This document shows positions 45,333-57,675 of a stretch of 64,000 nt of DNA, one piece after another. The DNA comes from Cryptomeria japonica (taxonomy: Eukaryota; Streptophyta; Pinopsida; Cupressales; Cupressaceae). A program made the translations under genes and the position numbers. The stretch covers positions 470,628,008-470,692,007 of the forward strand of contig NC_081405.1 in assembly GCF_030272615.1 (NCBI RefSeq). Reading direction: 5' to 3'. Under the pieces are notes generated by a model. The model ran no database searches. It was not told where the DNA came from and saw only the letters and a program-made list of their open reading frames with translations. Within the stretch, counting starts at the first letter, position 1; every line of letters starts with the position of its first letter.

Positions 45333-48043
45333 TGAATCCAAACACCAAAAAGATCAACTTTTTTTTTTAACCAATAACATGTTTGAATGTTGAAAATGTC
45401 ACACAGGTTGCACTTTTGACATTGTTTTGGCGTGTTTGACATTGTTTTGGTGCTATTCACCTTGTTTCAGCGCTTTTCCCTTCTCTGTCTTTCCCTTTCT
45501 TTTAGTGCGTTTGTGTTAAATAGCGCCTCTATTCAAACGCAGACTAGCGCTATTGTAACAGAACGTTGTACAAATCACCTTGTAACCAAAATAAATAAAT
45601 AAAAAATAAGGCTTGTAGAAGCCCACCAAATAGGTGGATTTTACTAACTATTTTTCTCTTTTGTGCAGATTTAAATTAGATTAAAAAGTAGATTTATATT
45701 TCTTACTAACTTGTTTTTGAAGTTGGTTTTAAAAAAATGAATTCACTTTTTATTTTGGTTTAAAATTAACTTCACATTTCAAATTTGGGCTTTTAAAAAA
45801 AAGAATCACACATTTGTTTGGGGCTCTTAAAAAGAATTTCATTGTTCCAAGGTAAAAAGAACCACAAACTTATACAAAACAACTTTATTTCTTGCAAGTT
45901 CGGAAACAAACTTTGTTTTGGTGCTTAAAATCAACAAAACAAAATTTATTTTCTTGCATCAACTTAAAAGAAATTTACAATCAACACTTTGTTTTGGGGG
46001 CAATCTAAAAAGAACAAGCCATTTTTCCTTCAAGCTCAAAAACAATTTTACTTCAAGCAAGACGTGTTTTCAATTCAGTTGACTAGGATTTCAAAGTTCC
46101 TAGTTTACAAAATATTTTGCCTTTGAAGTTTAAAAAAACACCATGACTGTTGGAGCAACATCTCCAAATAGTTAGATCACATTGCAATGACAGATTAAAA
46201 AGAACAAGTGTTTTTCATTCTTGGCACACTTGTGCAAAGAGTTGGTCGAGTGGTCCTACTTCTAACACACACTATCCTCTCCCTTGGCTTTCGTGGTCCT
46301 AGGTGCAAGAGAAAAGTGTTAGTAACACTCAAAATTTTATCTTTTTAAGAGAGGCCTGCCAAGGGATCGATACTCTTGGGAATAACCTCGAGCGGTAAAT
46401 CCTTCAAGCCGCTATAGAAATCAGGTGAGAGCGAAAGCTGTAGACTTGGGTATAGTTGTTCCTACAGTGTAACTGGCCGAAAGGACAAATGGGCCTCACC
46501 ACCAGTTACAAGGCTCTTAAGTGAGTCACTGCAGAATGAACTTATGTCCAAAAACATCGAACATGACTAAACACCTTTTAGTAGTAGCCCACCCGTTCTA
46601 TTGATTGAAGATATTTGCGATATAATTTAGTGCAAGAGCATAGATGGTTTTGCTCCCAAGATACTCACCATACATATTTCCTTGAGTAGAAACATAGCTT
46701 TTTGAAAATTCACTTGTGGCTTGATAAAAGTGGTGACTCCCCCATCATAGGGATCATCTATTTGTTATGCTCATGCAAGACTTAGTATATCACATCCTTA
46801 CCTGCCAAGGCGGGATTCATAAGGTATGTAGTACCAAAGTCGAAGAAATATCAAGATGTGGGCTAAATTTATCACAACTGGCCATTTGACCTTAGGGATA
46901 AAAAGTGTTTGAAGTGTGTTCATTTTAGTCAAGACCAAGTGCAAATTGAGCCGACTTCAGGCTTTGGAAATACACCTTAAAATACATCTAAAGGAAGGGT
47001 CATATACAAGTCCAAAGATTGGGTTGATCTAGACCCATACTCATTTGTGCCTTTTAGGCAACATTCTTGTGTTTGTGTGCTTGCTTTGTTTTCTTGTCAA
47101 AGAAAAATCAGAAAATCACTTCCCAAAAACAAAGTATTCATCCAACCAAACATCTGTCAAAACAACCAAAAACATCAAAAACAAGGTACAAACAACAAAG
47201 AGTCAAATTTTATGACCATTCTTCACATCTTGCGAAAGAAGAAGCGTCATCAGAATATCAACTTGAAAAGAAGACCATTGAGCTCAAACGCTTTGATAAA
47301 AAGGAGGAAATTCTTCTATATATATAGACAAATCTTTGTCTCACATAGAATCTTTCTGCATCACATGTGTCTCTACCTTCAAGGAAAAACAAACGAATTT
47401 GATTCCGAATCATTGAACCGCAGAGCTTTTATGCAATATAGAGCTCTGAGTTATCACAAAAACCAAGGAGGAAAGATTAATCCCAACTTCTTCCCAAACG
47501 TCTGTATCACATACAACACAGCTCGAGAAATACCACCAACACCCGAAAGGGAAGAGATAGAGTTTGTCCCATTTATAACACAAAGTTTTTATTGAAGTTG
47601 AAAACATTTTCATCCATCATCTCACTCATACATCATCACTTCATCATCAATCCGTCCCAACTCTCAAAACATTAAGAGGTTCTTGTCCCAAGTTCTCTTT
47701 TAGATATTGCTTGAAATCAAACACATCACATCACTTTTTAGATTGTTTCTACATCTAGGATAAGCTCATCCTAAGAGACACATCTCCGTAGGTTAAAACT
47801 AGTTCATGAGTGAATCCTCTCATTACTAGGTAGTTAAATCTGTAACACATCTCAGATTTCTCTACACCTTATCACATCAAAAATTATCAAACAAACAAGT
47901 AATTCAAAGAAGGAATTTTGGTTACATCCACCTTAAAAGTGCTAGAGATCCACGTGCAACACAATTCACCAACCATCAACCTTTCATTTCATCAAAAACT
48001 CATCATTATTTTCACACAACTTCAACAACAGCTTGCAAGCAAA
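45333..48043 (+). other. Long 5' leader of the Tat element
   Basis: 2.7 kb between PBS and gag. It contains one open frame at 47047-47595 (182 codons, basic, Asn/Gln/Lys-rich, ending FVPFITQSFY) without a recognisable domain. Some Tat/Ogre elements have an extra ORF before gag, so this is a candidate, but composition alone does not support it. The 46200-47040 part has mixed composition and many short ATGs, suggesting a structured leader. Confidence 0.5.
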
Positions 48044-51000
48044 ATGGCTCAAACCCGATCACAGTCCAGGCAACGAGAAATAGAAAGGGAAGAAGAAGAA
48101 GAGGAAAATCTCAATGAATTTCAAGAAGCACTTGGAGGAAATGCAGATGACGAAAACCCAAGTACTCCCACTCCTGCAACAATAGAAAGGGCTCAACATA
48201 ACCCTCTCTTTAAAAAACTTTTTGACGAAATACTCAGGAGCAATGTGGATGCTCACTTCTTAAGACTCGCTCAAGAAGGAGCCAAACTCCCCTCTAACTT
48301 TGATCTTGCCCAATTAAGACAAGCATTAGAAAGACAAAGTCGTCATGAAGAGGAAAGAGGTAGAGATCCCATTAGATATAACATTCCTCGAGGTAACCCA
48401 CCACCTCCTCCTCTAAATGAAATGGAGATGTTGTGGCAACAAGTCGAGAATCTCGCCCAACAGCTTCATAGTGGTGTCAAGACTAACCAATTCTCACTCA
48501 ATGACATCTGTCCCTATCCTTTTGATAGGAATCTTTACATGCCACCATTTCCATGAGGATTCGAAACACCCAAATTTGAAAAATATAGAGGAAAGGGGGA
48601 TCCCCGCGATCATGTCCGAGAATTTCATTCTTCTTGTCTAGAAGTAGCATATGAAGACACATACCTAATGCGCCTTTTTCCCCAAAGCTTGGGAGGAACA
48701 ACCACATCATGGTTTTCCCGACTACTAGGTGGCATTAGAACATTTGAGGAACTCATCCAGAAGTTCCTAGCTCATTACTCTCATAACATTGAACGCGATG
48801 TCACCATGGCTGATCTATGCAACACCAAACAAAAACCAGGTGAGCAATTCTCAGTATTCCTGCAATGATGGTGTCAAATGTCTAGCAGACATTCTCTTCA
48901 GTTACCTGAACGAGAACTAGTGGAAATATTCATTTCCAACTTAAACAAAGAAATGGAATTTCACCTGGATGTCAAAGACACAGACTCTTTTAATGATATG
49001 ATCACCAAGGGTTTGAAGTGTGAAAGGGCACTTATCAAGAAGGGACTCATCAAAATCTTTAATGAACCAAAAGATGGTCCTCGCCCATGCTTCAATAGCG
49101 ATAAACCAAACTTCTGGAATAAAAACAAGAATATCGTCAACGATGGGGTTGTGGATGCCCGGACTATCCAAAATGCACAACCTGTGGTTTGGTTTGCAGG
49201 ACAAAATCCTCCACCTCAAAACAACACAAATGTTCCTTCTAATCAAGGTCACATCACATCTCATGATGAACCTAGACCTCGTCAGCAAAAACAGAAACGC
49301 ACATACACTCCCTTAGGGGAACCCATTGAAACAGTGTTGCAACAACTCATTTCTCAAAATTTGGTCACTCTACCTAAGCTATCAAACTATGAGCCTCAGG
49401 TCAAACTGGCATGGTGGAGAGATACTGAACACTGTGAATTCCATCAAGGAAGAGGACACAAGACAAGTAATTGTCACCGATTGAAAGATCTCATTCAGGA
49501 TCTTATTAATCGAGGAGAAATTGAAATTGAAGGACATAACCCAAAAACAACCAATAATGATCATCTGATGTTCAAAAATCCACTTCCATCACAAGATCAA
49601 AGGGGTCCTTCCACTTCTAGGCGAGGCACTGATACCACTGATTATACACAGGCTGTGTATAATTACACTGTAAATCATCTGTATGATGCCAATGAACAAG
49701 TTGCAACTATAACCTTCAAAAATCCCAACTCAAATTGCAATGTTGTTACGCGTCGCGGAAAAGTTACCATAAAGGCAGCTCCACAAGGCACCACCTCCAT
49801 CCCAAAGCAGTACAATCTTGTGGAACAATTAGACAAAACCCCTGCGCTTATATCCATTTTAGAGCTTTTGAGTCTATCGCCATCTCATAAAACTATCTTG
49901 GATCAAGCACTCCAAGAGGCGTCAGTCCCTGCAAATCTGAATACAGACCAATTTCAAGCCATGGTTGGAAATCTAAAGTCCTCACCTTGTCTCACTTTTT
50001 CCGAAAGTGACAACTCTTCCTTCCAGCAACCTCATAATGCCTCATTCCACATCGAAGGATTTATTAACCAGCATAGGATCAAGCGAGTCTTGATAGATAA
50101 TGGAGTAGGCCTGAACATTTGTACACTACAGTTGGTCACAGCATTGGGCTATGCAGTAGAATCAGTGGATCCTCGTAAGAAGATCACAATCAAAGCCTAT
50201 GACGATGCAGAGCGTTCATCCAAAGGAGCTGTGGTACTACCAATCCGCGTGGGCCCTATGGTAAAGCACATCATCTATCAGGTTCTGGACCTTCCTCTAC
50301 CATACATACTATTATTAGGGAGACCTTGGATACATGCCATGCAAGCTGTTCCATCTACCTACCATCAATGTATCAAGTTCCCACATAACGGTGTAGAGAT
50401 CACAATTCTGGGTGATGCAAACCCCTTTGCATTTTGCCATAATATCAGCCATCAACCAGAGATTACTGTTCCTAATAATAGAGAAGCCATTTCCTCCACA
50501 TCATATATAAGTCTAGCCTCTCTTGCCAGTTCGAACACCACTATACCAAAGCAAGAAAAGCTTAAGATGAAAATAGCAGAGGAAGGTCCCGGGGAATACA
50601 ACTTGAGTCAACTCTTTTGTGTGGGACAGATGCCCACTTCTCCTAGAACACATGGTAAACCACAGCAGTTACTCCAGCAACCACTAATCACGCCTGCATG
50701 TGCTTTGACGCCTTTCATCCTTGGAAAGAGTCAAGAAGAAGAAACCCAAGATGAGGACTTAGAAAAATGGATCTATAAAGATCCCATCACCACTGATCTA
50801 CCACAAGTTAAACTTCCTATGGATCAGTATGGCAAAGGCCTCCTCATTATGCAAAGAATGGGGTATGATGGTCAGAGTGCTTTAGGATATTGCAAACAAG
50901 GACGACATGAACCTCTGCTGCCAGAATTAAAGCCCAAAGGTAATACAGGCCTAGGCTTTGAGAAAGAAATCTTTCCTAAACTCAGATTCAAAGGAAAACC

Positions 51001-54000
51001 TAGCAAACCATTATGTCAACCTACTGCAAAAAGGACACCTTTCATTATCAAAGCAGCTTCAAGCACCATCCTGACTGCCCCATCGAGGCTCACAACCCCA
51101 ACACAACCATCTACAATACCAATCATCCCACCAATCAAACCAGTAATCCCATTCGCAACAGCCATTACATCCATAGTACCATTAGCAGCAGCAACTGTAT
51201 TAGAACCCGCAGCAACATCTATGGTACCAGTAGTTCCCATAGAAGCCACTGAGTCAACACTGCCGATACTTCCTGTGCCAGATTCTTTTATCCCCATCAA
51301 ACTTCCTGTAGCACCGATCACTACAAAGGTACATCAACCAATCACACCTGCAGTGTTTAACTCAAAAGACATCCCAGTATGGTATAGCAATCGGATGCTA
51401 GAAAGTGATTCAGAGACCGACTCACATGAATGGGAATTTGATTCGGTACAGCTTAATACTTCAAATGAGGAAGACACATCACCACCTCCACCACGCAAAG
51501 ACATCCCTATTTACAGAGAAGCACAGATAAAGACCACTTGGGTTCCTGAACTGGAAACATCTTCCACAGACCCTATGTCTCATCCTACGCCTGATTCTGA
51601 CAGGGAGAGTACCATTAACGACCTTCACCATAACGTCTTAACCCTCACTGATACATCTCCCGCACTTAACATAATCAATGAAGTAATGCCCATTATCTAC
51701 TCTGAACTCATCGAATGGAACCAACCAAATCCCCCATGTCTTGACCTCTTCCAAAATGATGAGCCCATCATTGACTTTTTAGAATTAAGGGATAACCTAC
51801 CAAGCGGGGATCACAAAGCTGGATTTGCCATTGAACTTAATAGCACAGCATACTTCGGGGCGGATGCCAAACCTTTCAGCTGCAAAAATATAACATTAAA
51901 ACATGGATCTTCTAGTGAAAACCACACTGTGGCACTGTTTGATCCAACAAAAGTAAAAAGAATGAGTGTATCCAATGGTGAAAACCTCTTCGAGGCATCT
52001 GAGGATGAAGGGTTTGACATTCTCCCTGATAATACACAACAGGAACGATCAAAAATTCTCATCGAGGAAACCAAAGAGTACAATGTGGGGACTCCTGAAA
52101 ATCCTCATATCATACATCTGGCATCTCTTCTCACTCCAGAGGAACAGCCTAAATTTATAGAGTTCTTCCAGAAGCGTTAGATCAACTTCACATGGTCATA
52201 TGCAGACATGCCTGGGCTTGATCCTGATTTAGTCATGCATCACCTCACTGTAGAAGAAGGAGCCAAACTTGTCAAGCAGAAGCTTCGTAAGATGCATCCT
52301 CAGATTGCAGTACTAGTCAAAATAGAACTCAAGAAACTCCTAGACGTTGGTTTCATTAGACCAATTGATTACGCGGAGTGGATCTCCAATATTGTGCCTG
52401 TTGGCAAACCAAAAGGGGGCATTCACATTTGTACTGACTTCAGAGATCTAAATAAGGCATGTCCTAAGGATGACTTCCCCCTTCCAAATATCGACATCAT
52501 AGTGGATCTGACAGCAGGACATGCCATGCTTTCACTCATGGATGGCTTTTCAGGATACAATCAGATAAAGATTGCACCAGAAGATCAGCATAAGACAGCC
52601 TTCACCTATCCATGGGGCATATATTGCTGGAATGTAATGCCTTTTGGTCTCAAGAATGCAGGAGCAACCTATCAGAGAGCAATGACCACCATCTTCCATG
52701 ACATGATGCATACCATGATGGAAGATTATGTGGATGACTTACTAGCAAAATCACTCACCGGAGAAGGGCATCTCCACATCTTAGATAAAATCTTTGATAG
52801 ACTGGAACAATACCATGTTCGACTCAACCCAAAGAAATGTGTCTTTGGAGTAACCTCCGGGAAGCTTCTAGGATACATTGTCTCAAGCAAAGGTATTGAG
52901 GTCGATCCAGCAAAGGTTAAGGCAATCATGGACATGCCACCTCCAAAGAATATCAGTCAGCTAAGGACATTACAAGGACGACTTCAATCCATCTGAAGAT
53001 TCATTGCACAATTGGCTGATAAATGTCACCCATTCACACACCTGCTACACAAGAACATCCGCTTTCAGTGGGATGCCAGATGCCAACAAGCAATTCAGAC
53101 GCTTAAAGACTATCTCATGAATCCACCATTGTTGATGCCACCAGATCCAAGAAGACCGTTGTTATTATATATCTTAGCGACAAGTATAGCATTAGGTGTA
53201 CTACTGGCACAACATAATGCAGAAGGAAAAGAGTGTGCTGTTTACTACATCTCTCGCACACTGGTGGGCTATGAACTCAATTACACACCTATTGAGCGAG
53301 CTTGCTTAGCAGTAATCTTAGCGGCCACTAAACTAAGGCACTATCTGTTAACACACAAAGTACAACTCATTGCAAAGATTGATCCACTCAAGTATTTACT
53401 CAGCAAAGCAGCATTGATAGGTCGCTTAGCCAAATGGGTGATGCTTCTAAGTGAATTTGACATCGAGTATGTGGATCGTAAAGCTATCAAAGGGCAGGTC
53501 ATTGTAGATCAGTTGGCCGATGCACCACTCATAGGCGATCATCCTCTCATTTCCAATTTTTCAGATGAAGAGATATTCATGATCACAATAGCACAACCAT
53601 GGAAACTATATTTTGATGGGTCATACACTAGGCATGGCTCGGGGGCAGGCATTCTATTTATCACACCTCAAGGTGATAGCATCCTGAAGTCTTACAGGCT
53701 CACATTCCCATGCACAAACAACATAGCAGAATATGAGGCCTTGATCACAGGACTTAGGCTAGCCGTACAATGGAAATTACAAGAACTGCAAGTATATGGC
53801 GACTCACAACTGGTCATTCGACAAGCAACCGATGAATATCAGACTAAAGATGATAAACTCATGCCATATAAGCAAATGGTGGACACTCTAAAGACATCAT
53901 TTACTACTATCACTTTTGAGCAGATACCAAGAGATCAGAATCGAGCTACTGACGCCATGGCTACCATCGCATCTCTACTAGATCTTCCACAGAATTCAAC

Positions 54001-55351
54001 ACGCTACGAGTTCTTGGTAGAATAGCTTTGGATCCCTGCTTATGATATCCCTGAATCTGAGATGATATGTCACCTTGTCGGTTCTGAATCCCCATGGTAC
54101 GGTGAGTTCTACACCTATCTCCGCGATCACACCCTTCCTCCCAACCAATCAAATAACCAACGTAAAACCTTCATTCACCAAACTGCTCGATATACCATTA
54201 TTGCCGAAACCCTATATCGACGCGGTCTTGATGGTACTCTCCTTCGATGTTTGGAACAAGGTGAGATAACAAAGGCTTTGGAAGAGGTCCATGAAGGAAT
54301 TTGTGGGACTCACTCAAGTGGTCCGTCACTATCCAAGAAACTCCTGCGCAATGGATACTATTGGCCATCTATGGAAAAGGATTCCTACTACTTTGTCAAA
54401 AAATGCAAGAAATGTCAAGTTCATGGTGACCTGATAAATGCACCGGCCCAGGAACTGCAACCAATCACAACACCATGGCCTTTCTATCAATGGGGCCTTG
54501 ACCTTGTGGGTAAGATTCATCCATCTTCATCCAATGGCCATAAATTCATTATTACCACCACCGAATATTTCACAAAGTGGATCGAAATTGTTCCACTTAC
54601 CCAAGTCACCGACAAGCAGATCGCCTCATTCATCCTCAATTACATCATCTGCCGGTATGGTGTACCCATGTCCATCATCACAGATAACGGTCTTCCTTTC
54701 AAAAATCAGGATGTCCGCAAACTTTGTGAGAAATTTCATATCCAACACCGCTTTTCCACCCCCTATTACCCACAAGGCAATGGTCAGGCCGAAGCATCCA
54801 ATAAAAACATATTGAGGATCCTAAAGAAGAAAGTCAATGATGCCGGTCGTGACTGGCATGTTCAACTGAATCCAGCACTATGGGCATATCGAACTAGCAT
54901 TCGAACCCCTACAGGTGCAACTCCTTATTCATTGGTCTATGGTGCAGAAGCTATCTTGCCTATTGAGGTCGAGATACCATCATTACAAGTTTCCTTGCAC
55001 AATCTCATCGATGACGAAGCCTACAGAGTATCCCATCTTCAGGACTTAGAGTTACTTGATGAGAAGCGACAAGCTGCATACAACCATCTCAAAGCCTATC
55101 ACCAGCGCATGAGCAAAAGCTACAATCACCAAGTTAGACCTCGTACATTTGAGGTAGGTGATCTTGTTCTACGAGAGAATCCTCGCAACCAACCAAACCG
55201 AGAACATCAAGGCAAGTTTGAATCAAACTGGCTAGGCCCATATGTTGTCACTGCTGTGTTCGGGTCTGGGGCATATCAGTTGGCTACATCAGAAGGAGAA
55301 CCGCTTGCAGATCCAATCAACAGCATGCACCTCAAACGGTTTTATACCTAA
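48044..55351 (+). pseudogene. Tat-lineage gag-pol polyprotein with five in-frame stops
   Basis: One frame of 2435 codons from MAQTRSQSRQ to LKRFYT with no frameshift. Order: gag domain (about 48560-48990); finger C-x2-H-x4-GH-x4-C at 49433-49474; aspartic protease with Asp at 50096-50098 (LIDNG) and LLLGRPWIHAM; a G-patch-like segment GKGLLIMQRMGYDGQSALG near 50829-50885; Pro/Thr-rich linker; RT with YVDD at 52727-52738; gypsy RNase H (about 53060-53540); second RNase H (YFDGS, AEYEAL, YGDSQLV; 53600-53990); integrase with H-H-C-C finger (about 54290-54420), DDE residues at 54500, 54683 and 54791 (35 residues between the last two) and a GPY motif (NWLGPYVV). Stops: TGA 48554, TGA 48866, TAG 52178, TGA 52994, TAG 54023. 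Catalytic residues are otherwise kept. Confidence 0.93.
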
Positions 55352-57661
55352 GCTGTATAGAGCATCAAGCTCCCCTACATACCAGAAAATACCAAAAACA
55401 TTTCAAAAAAAAAATGTCCTGAAGAAAATACAAAAACATTCAAAAAAGTAAAGAAAAATCATGCATCCAAATAGTGAACAACCACTCCGGTGGCACCTTG
55501 GGTAAGTATGATGGTGAAAACCTGGCAAACAGGCGCCACTTGTAAAGGCTATGGCTCCATTGTCTTTCAGATTCTTTGCAATCACATTCATGCATACACA
55601 CATCCATCCATCCAAACCATGGCTTGTTATTTGATCTATAATCAAAGATAGTACTTCATGCGTCTTGCATCCCACTTTTTCATAGTCATGTCTACACTTG
55701 GGGGCAATACCCTTAAAAAAATCTAGATGATGGAAGTGGATTCTACATTACTAGTGATTCATTGACAAAAACATTCAAAAAGGTCTCACAAAATCCAAAA
55801 ATATTCAAAAAACGTCTCACAAAATCCAAAAACATCAAAAATAAAACAAAAACATGGCAACACATTGTACATACTCATCCGCACAGATACCAAACAAACA
55901 TTATGATATACTCCACAGAATGACCACTTATCAATCGACCACACAATCAACATCAACACTCAAAACTGTCTTCAACAAGGATGCATCCTTCCTTACCAAA
56001 ACAAAGACAAGATGACATTTTCTTTGACAAGAAAATTCTATTTACGCTATCAAATACTTGGTTGATTTATGGTCTAGTAATTTATATCAGGTTCCTACGA
56101 CATTGTTTGTGTATCTTCGACACATTATTCCGATGAAGTACTAGGGCATGTACTAATGGTGTCTACGTGGGAAGTTCACCAAGCTACATGATCTTATGCC
56201 AAATACAGTCATAGATCATTACGGCTTGCTGACTATAGCGTATACCTTGACCATATGAGCATGTACCATTACCAAGGATCTTTATTCTTTATTCTTTATG
56301 TATATATTGTTTGTTTGCAGGTACAATGCTCTTTCTTTGGTTCCTCCTCATCCAAACTGGATAAAGGTTTTATCTCTTATTACGGTATGCACTTGTCTCA
56401 GGATATGATCAGCCTAAGATCAAGGAGGACGATCCAAGTCATGCATGAAAGGAGATAATCCTTGTCTATTTCGCAAGCAATACTCTGGTCAACTTGATCC
56501 ATTATATCAAGTTGCTTGTATTAACTTGCTATATCAAAATCCATGTAAGGAATACTCAGGTCATCTTGAATCTTTATGTCAAGTTGCTTGTATTTTCTTA
56601 CAACATTTTAAAGCTCAATGATGAAAAATAAAGCACTATGGATCATCATCTCATCTCATTTGTATATATTGCATTTCGTTGCATTCCACCCATCCATACA
56701 TTCATAATAGCTGCATATCATGCATACATAGTCATAATAATGCATACTCTATTTTACTCATTTTCTTCCATAAGACTCGGTCCTAGTCCTCCATATCTTC
56801 TATCTAACATCGAATCCCCCCTCACCCTCCCTATCTTGATCATCAACATCATCCTAATCCCTTCATCGCTTCCCATCCTCACTCATCTACAAAATTAAGC
56901 CAGTTACTCTGTCTACACAGATACATCGACTCCCACACACCTAGACTATCAATAGATACTCTGATCAAGTATCTTCGGGTCTCAACAGGTAATCGATCAT
57001 GGTAATCCTAGACTACATCAGACATTTATCATAATGACCTAGTCTCAACGGGGCTGCCATGTTTCCCCACAACCATCCATCACATGCACACACTATCAAT
57101 TGATCAACCAATCAAACACAATCCAATGGACAATTACATCAATTGTCTAAGTCTCAACGAGTATTTTGCTTCATATACCTTGACTTCATCAAGCAATTAC
57201 ATCAATTGTCTAAGTCACATCAGGTCACTTTGATTCACTTACTCAGACTTTATCATGTTCAAGTGACCAACTGACATTAACTGTCACGCTTTGACTTGAC
57301 CGGGGCAATTAAACCAATTGCACCAGATTGTCTAACCAATTTTGATCAATTGTATAGCATCAATCCAAACCCCACACTACATCTGCTATGTATCTCTTGC
57401 ATGACCTCAGGATACCCACTGGCTTGTTGTTTCTTCATATTCACTCCATTTTCTCCCATTCTTTCATCATTAGTTCTAATTTCTTCTATTCTACCTCCCC
57501 TCCACTTTTCATTCTTTTTCGAGAGATCATCTGATTTTTCAAAAAAAAAAATTCGGCCCATCTCTCGAAGGGGCATACCACCCATTAAATTTACATTTTA
57601 TGGGGCAGTTCTTCACACCTATTTTTCTTTCTTTGAAACGATGTGATAAACCACACCGTCT
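55352..57661 (+). other. 3' non-coding region of the Tat element
   Basis: 2.3 kb without a credible ORF, as usual in Tat elements. It holds an internal purine run (CACTTGGGGGCAATA at about 55695) that could be a second plus-strand priming site, and a direct repeat (CAATTACATCAATTGTCTAA) near 57132 and 57196. Confidence 0.6.
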
Positions 57662-57675
57662 CAAAGAGGGGCAAA
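57662..57675 (+). promoter_or_regulatory. Polypurine tract of the Tat element
   Basis: CAAAGAGGGGCAAA directly before the 3' LTR start TGTAGTCACA. Confidence 0.85.

Noticed and set aside
51016-51321. Minus ORF of 101 Gly/Val/Ala-rich codons inside gag-pol
   Set aside because: Shadow of the Pro/Thr/Ile-rich linker of the polyprotein on the opposite strand.
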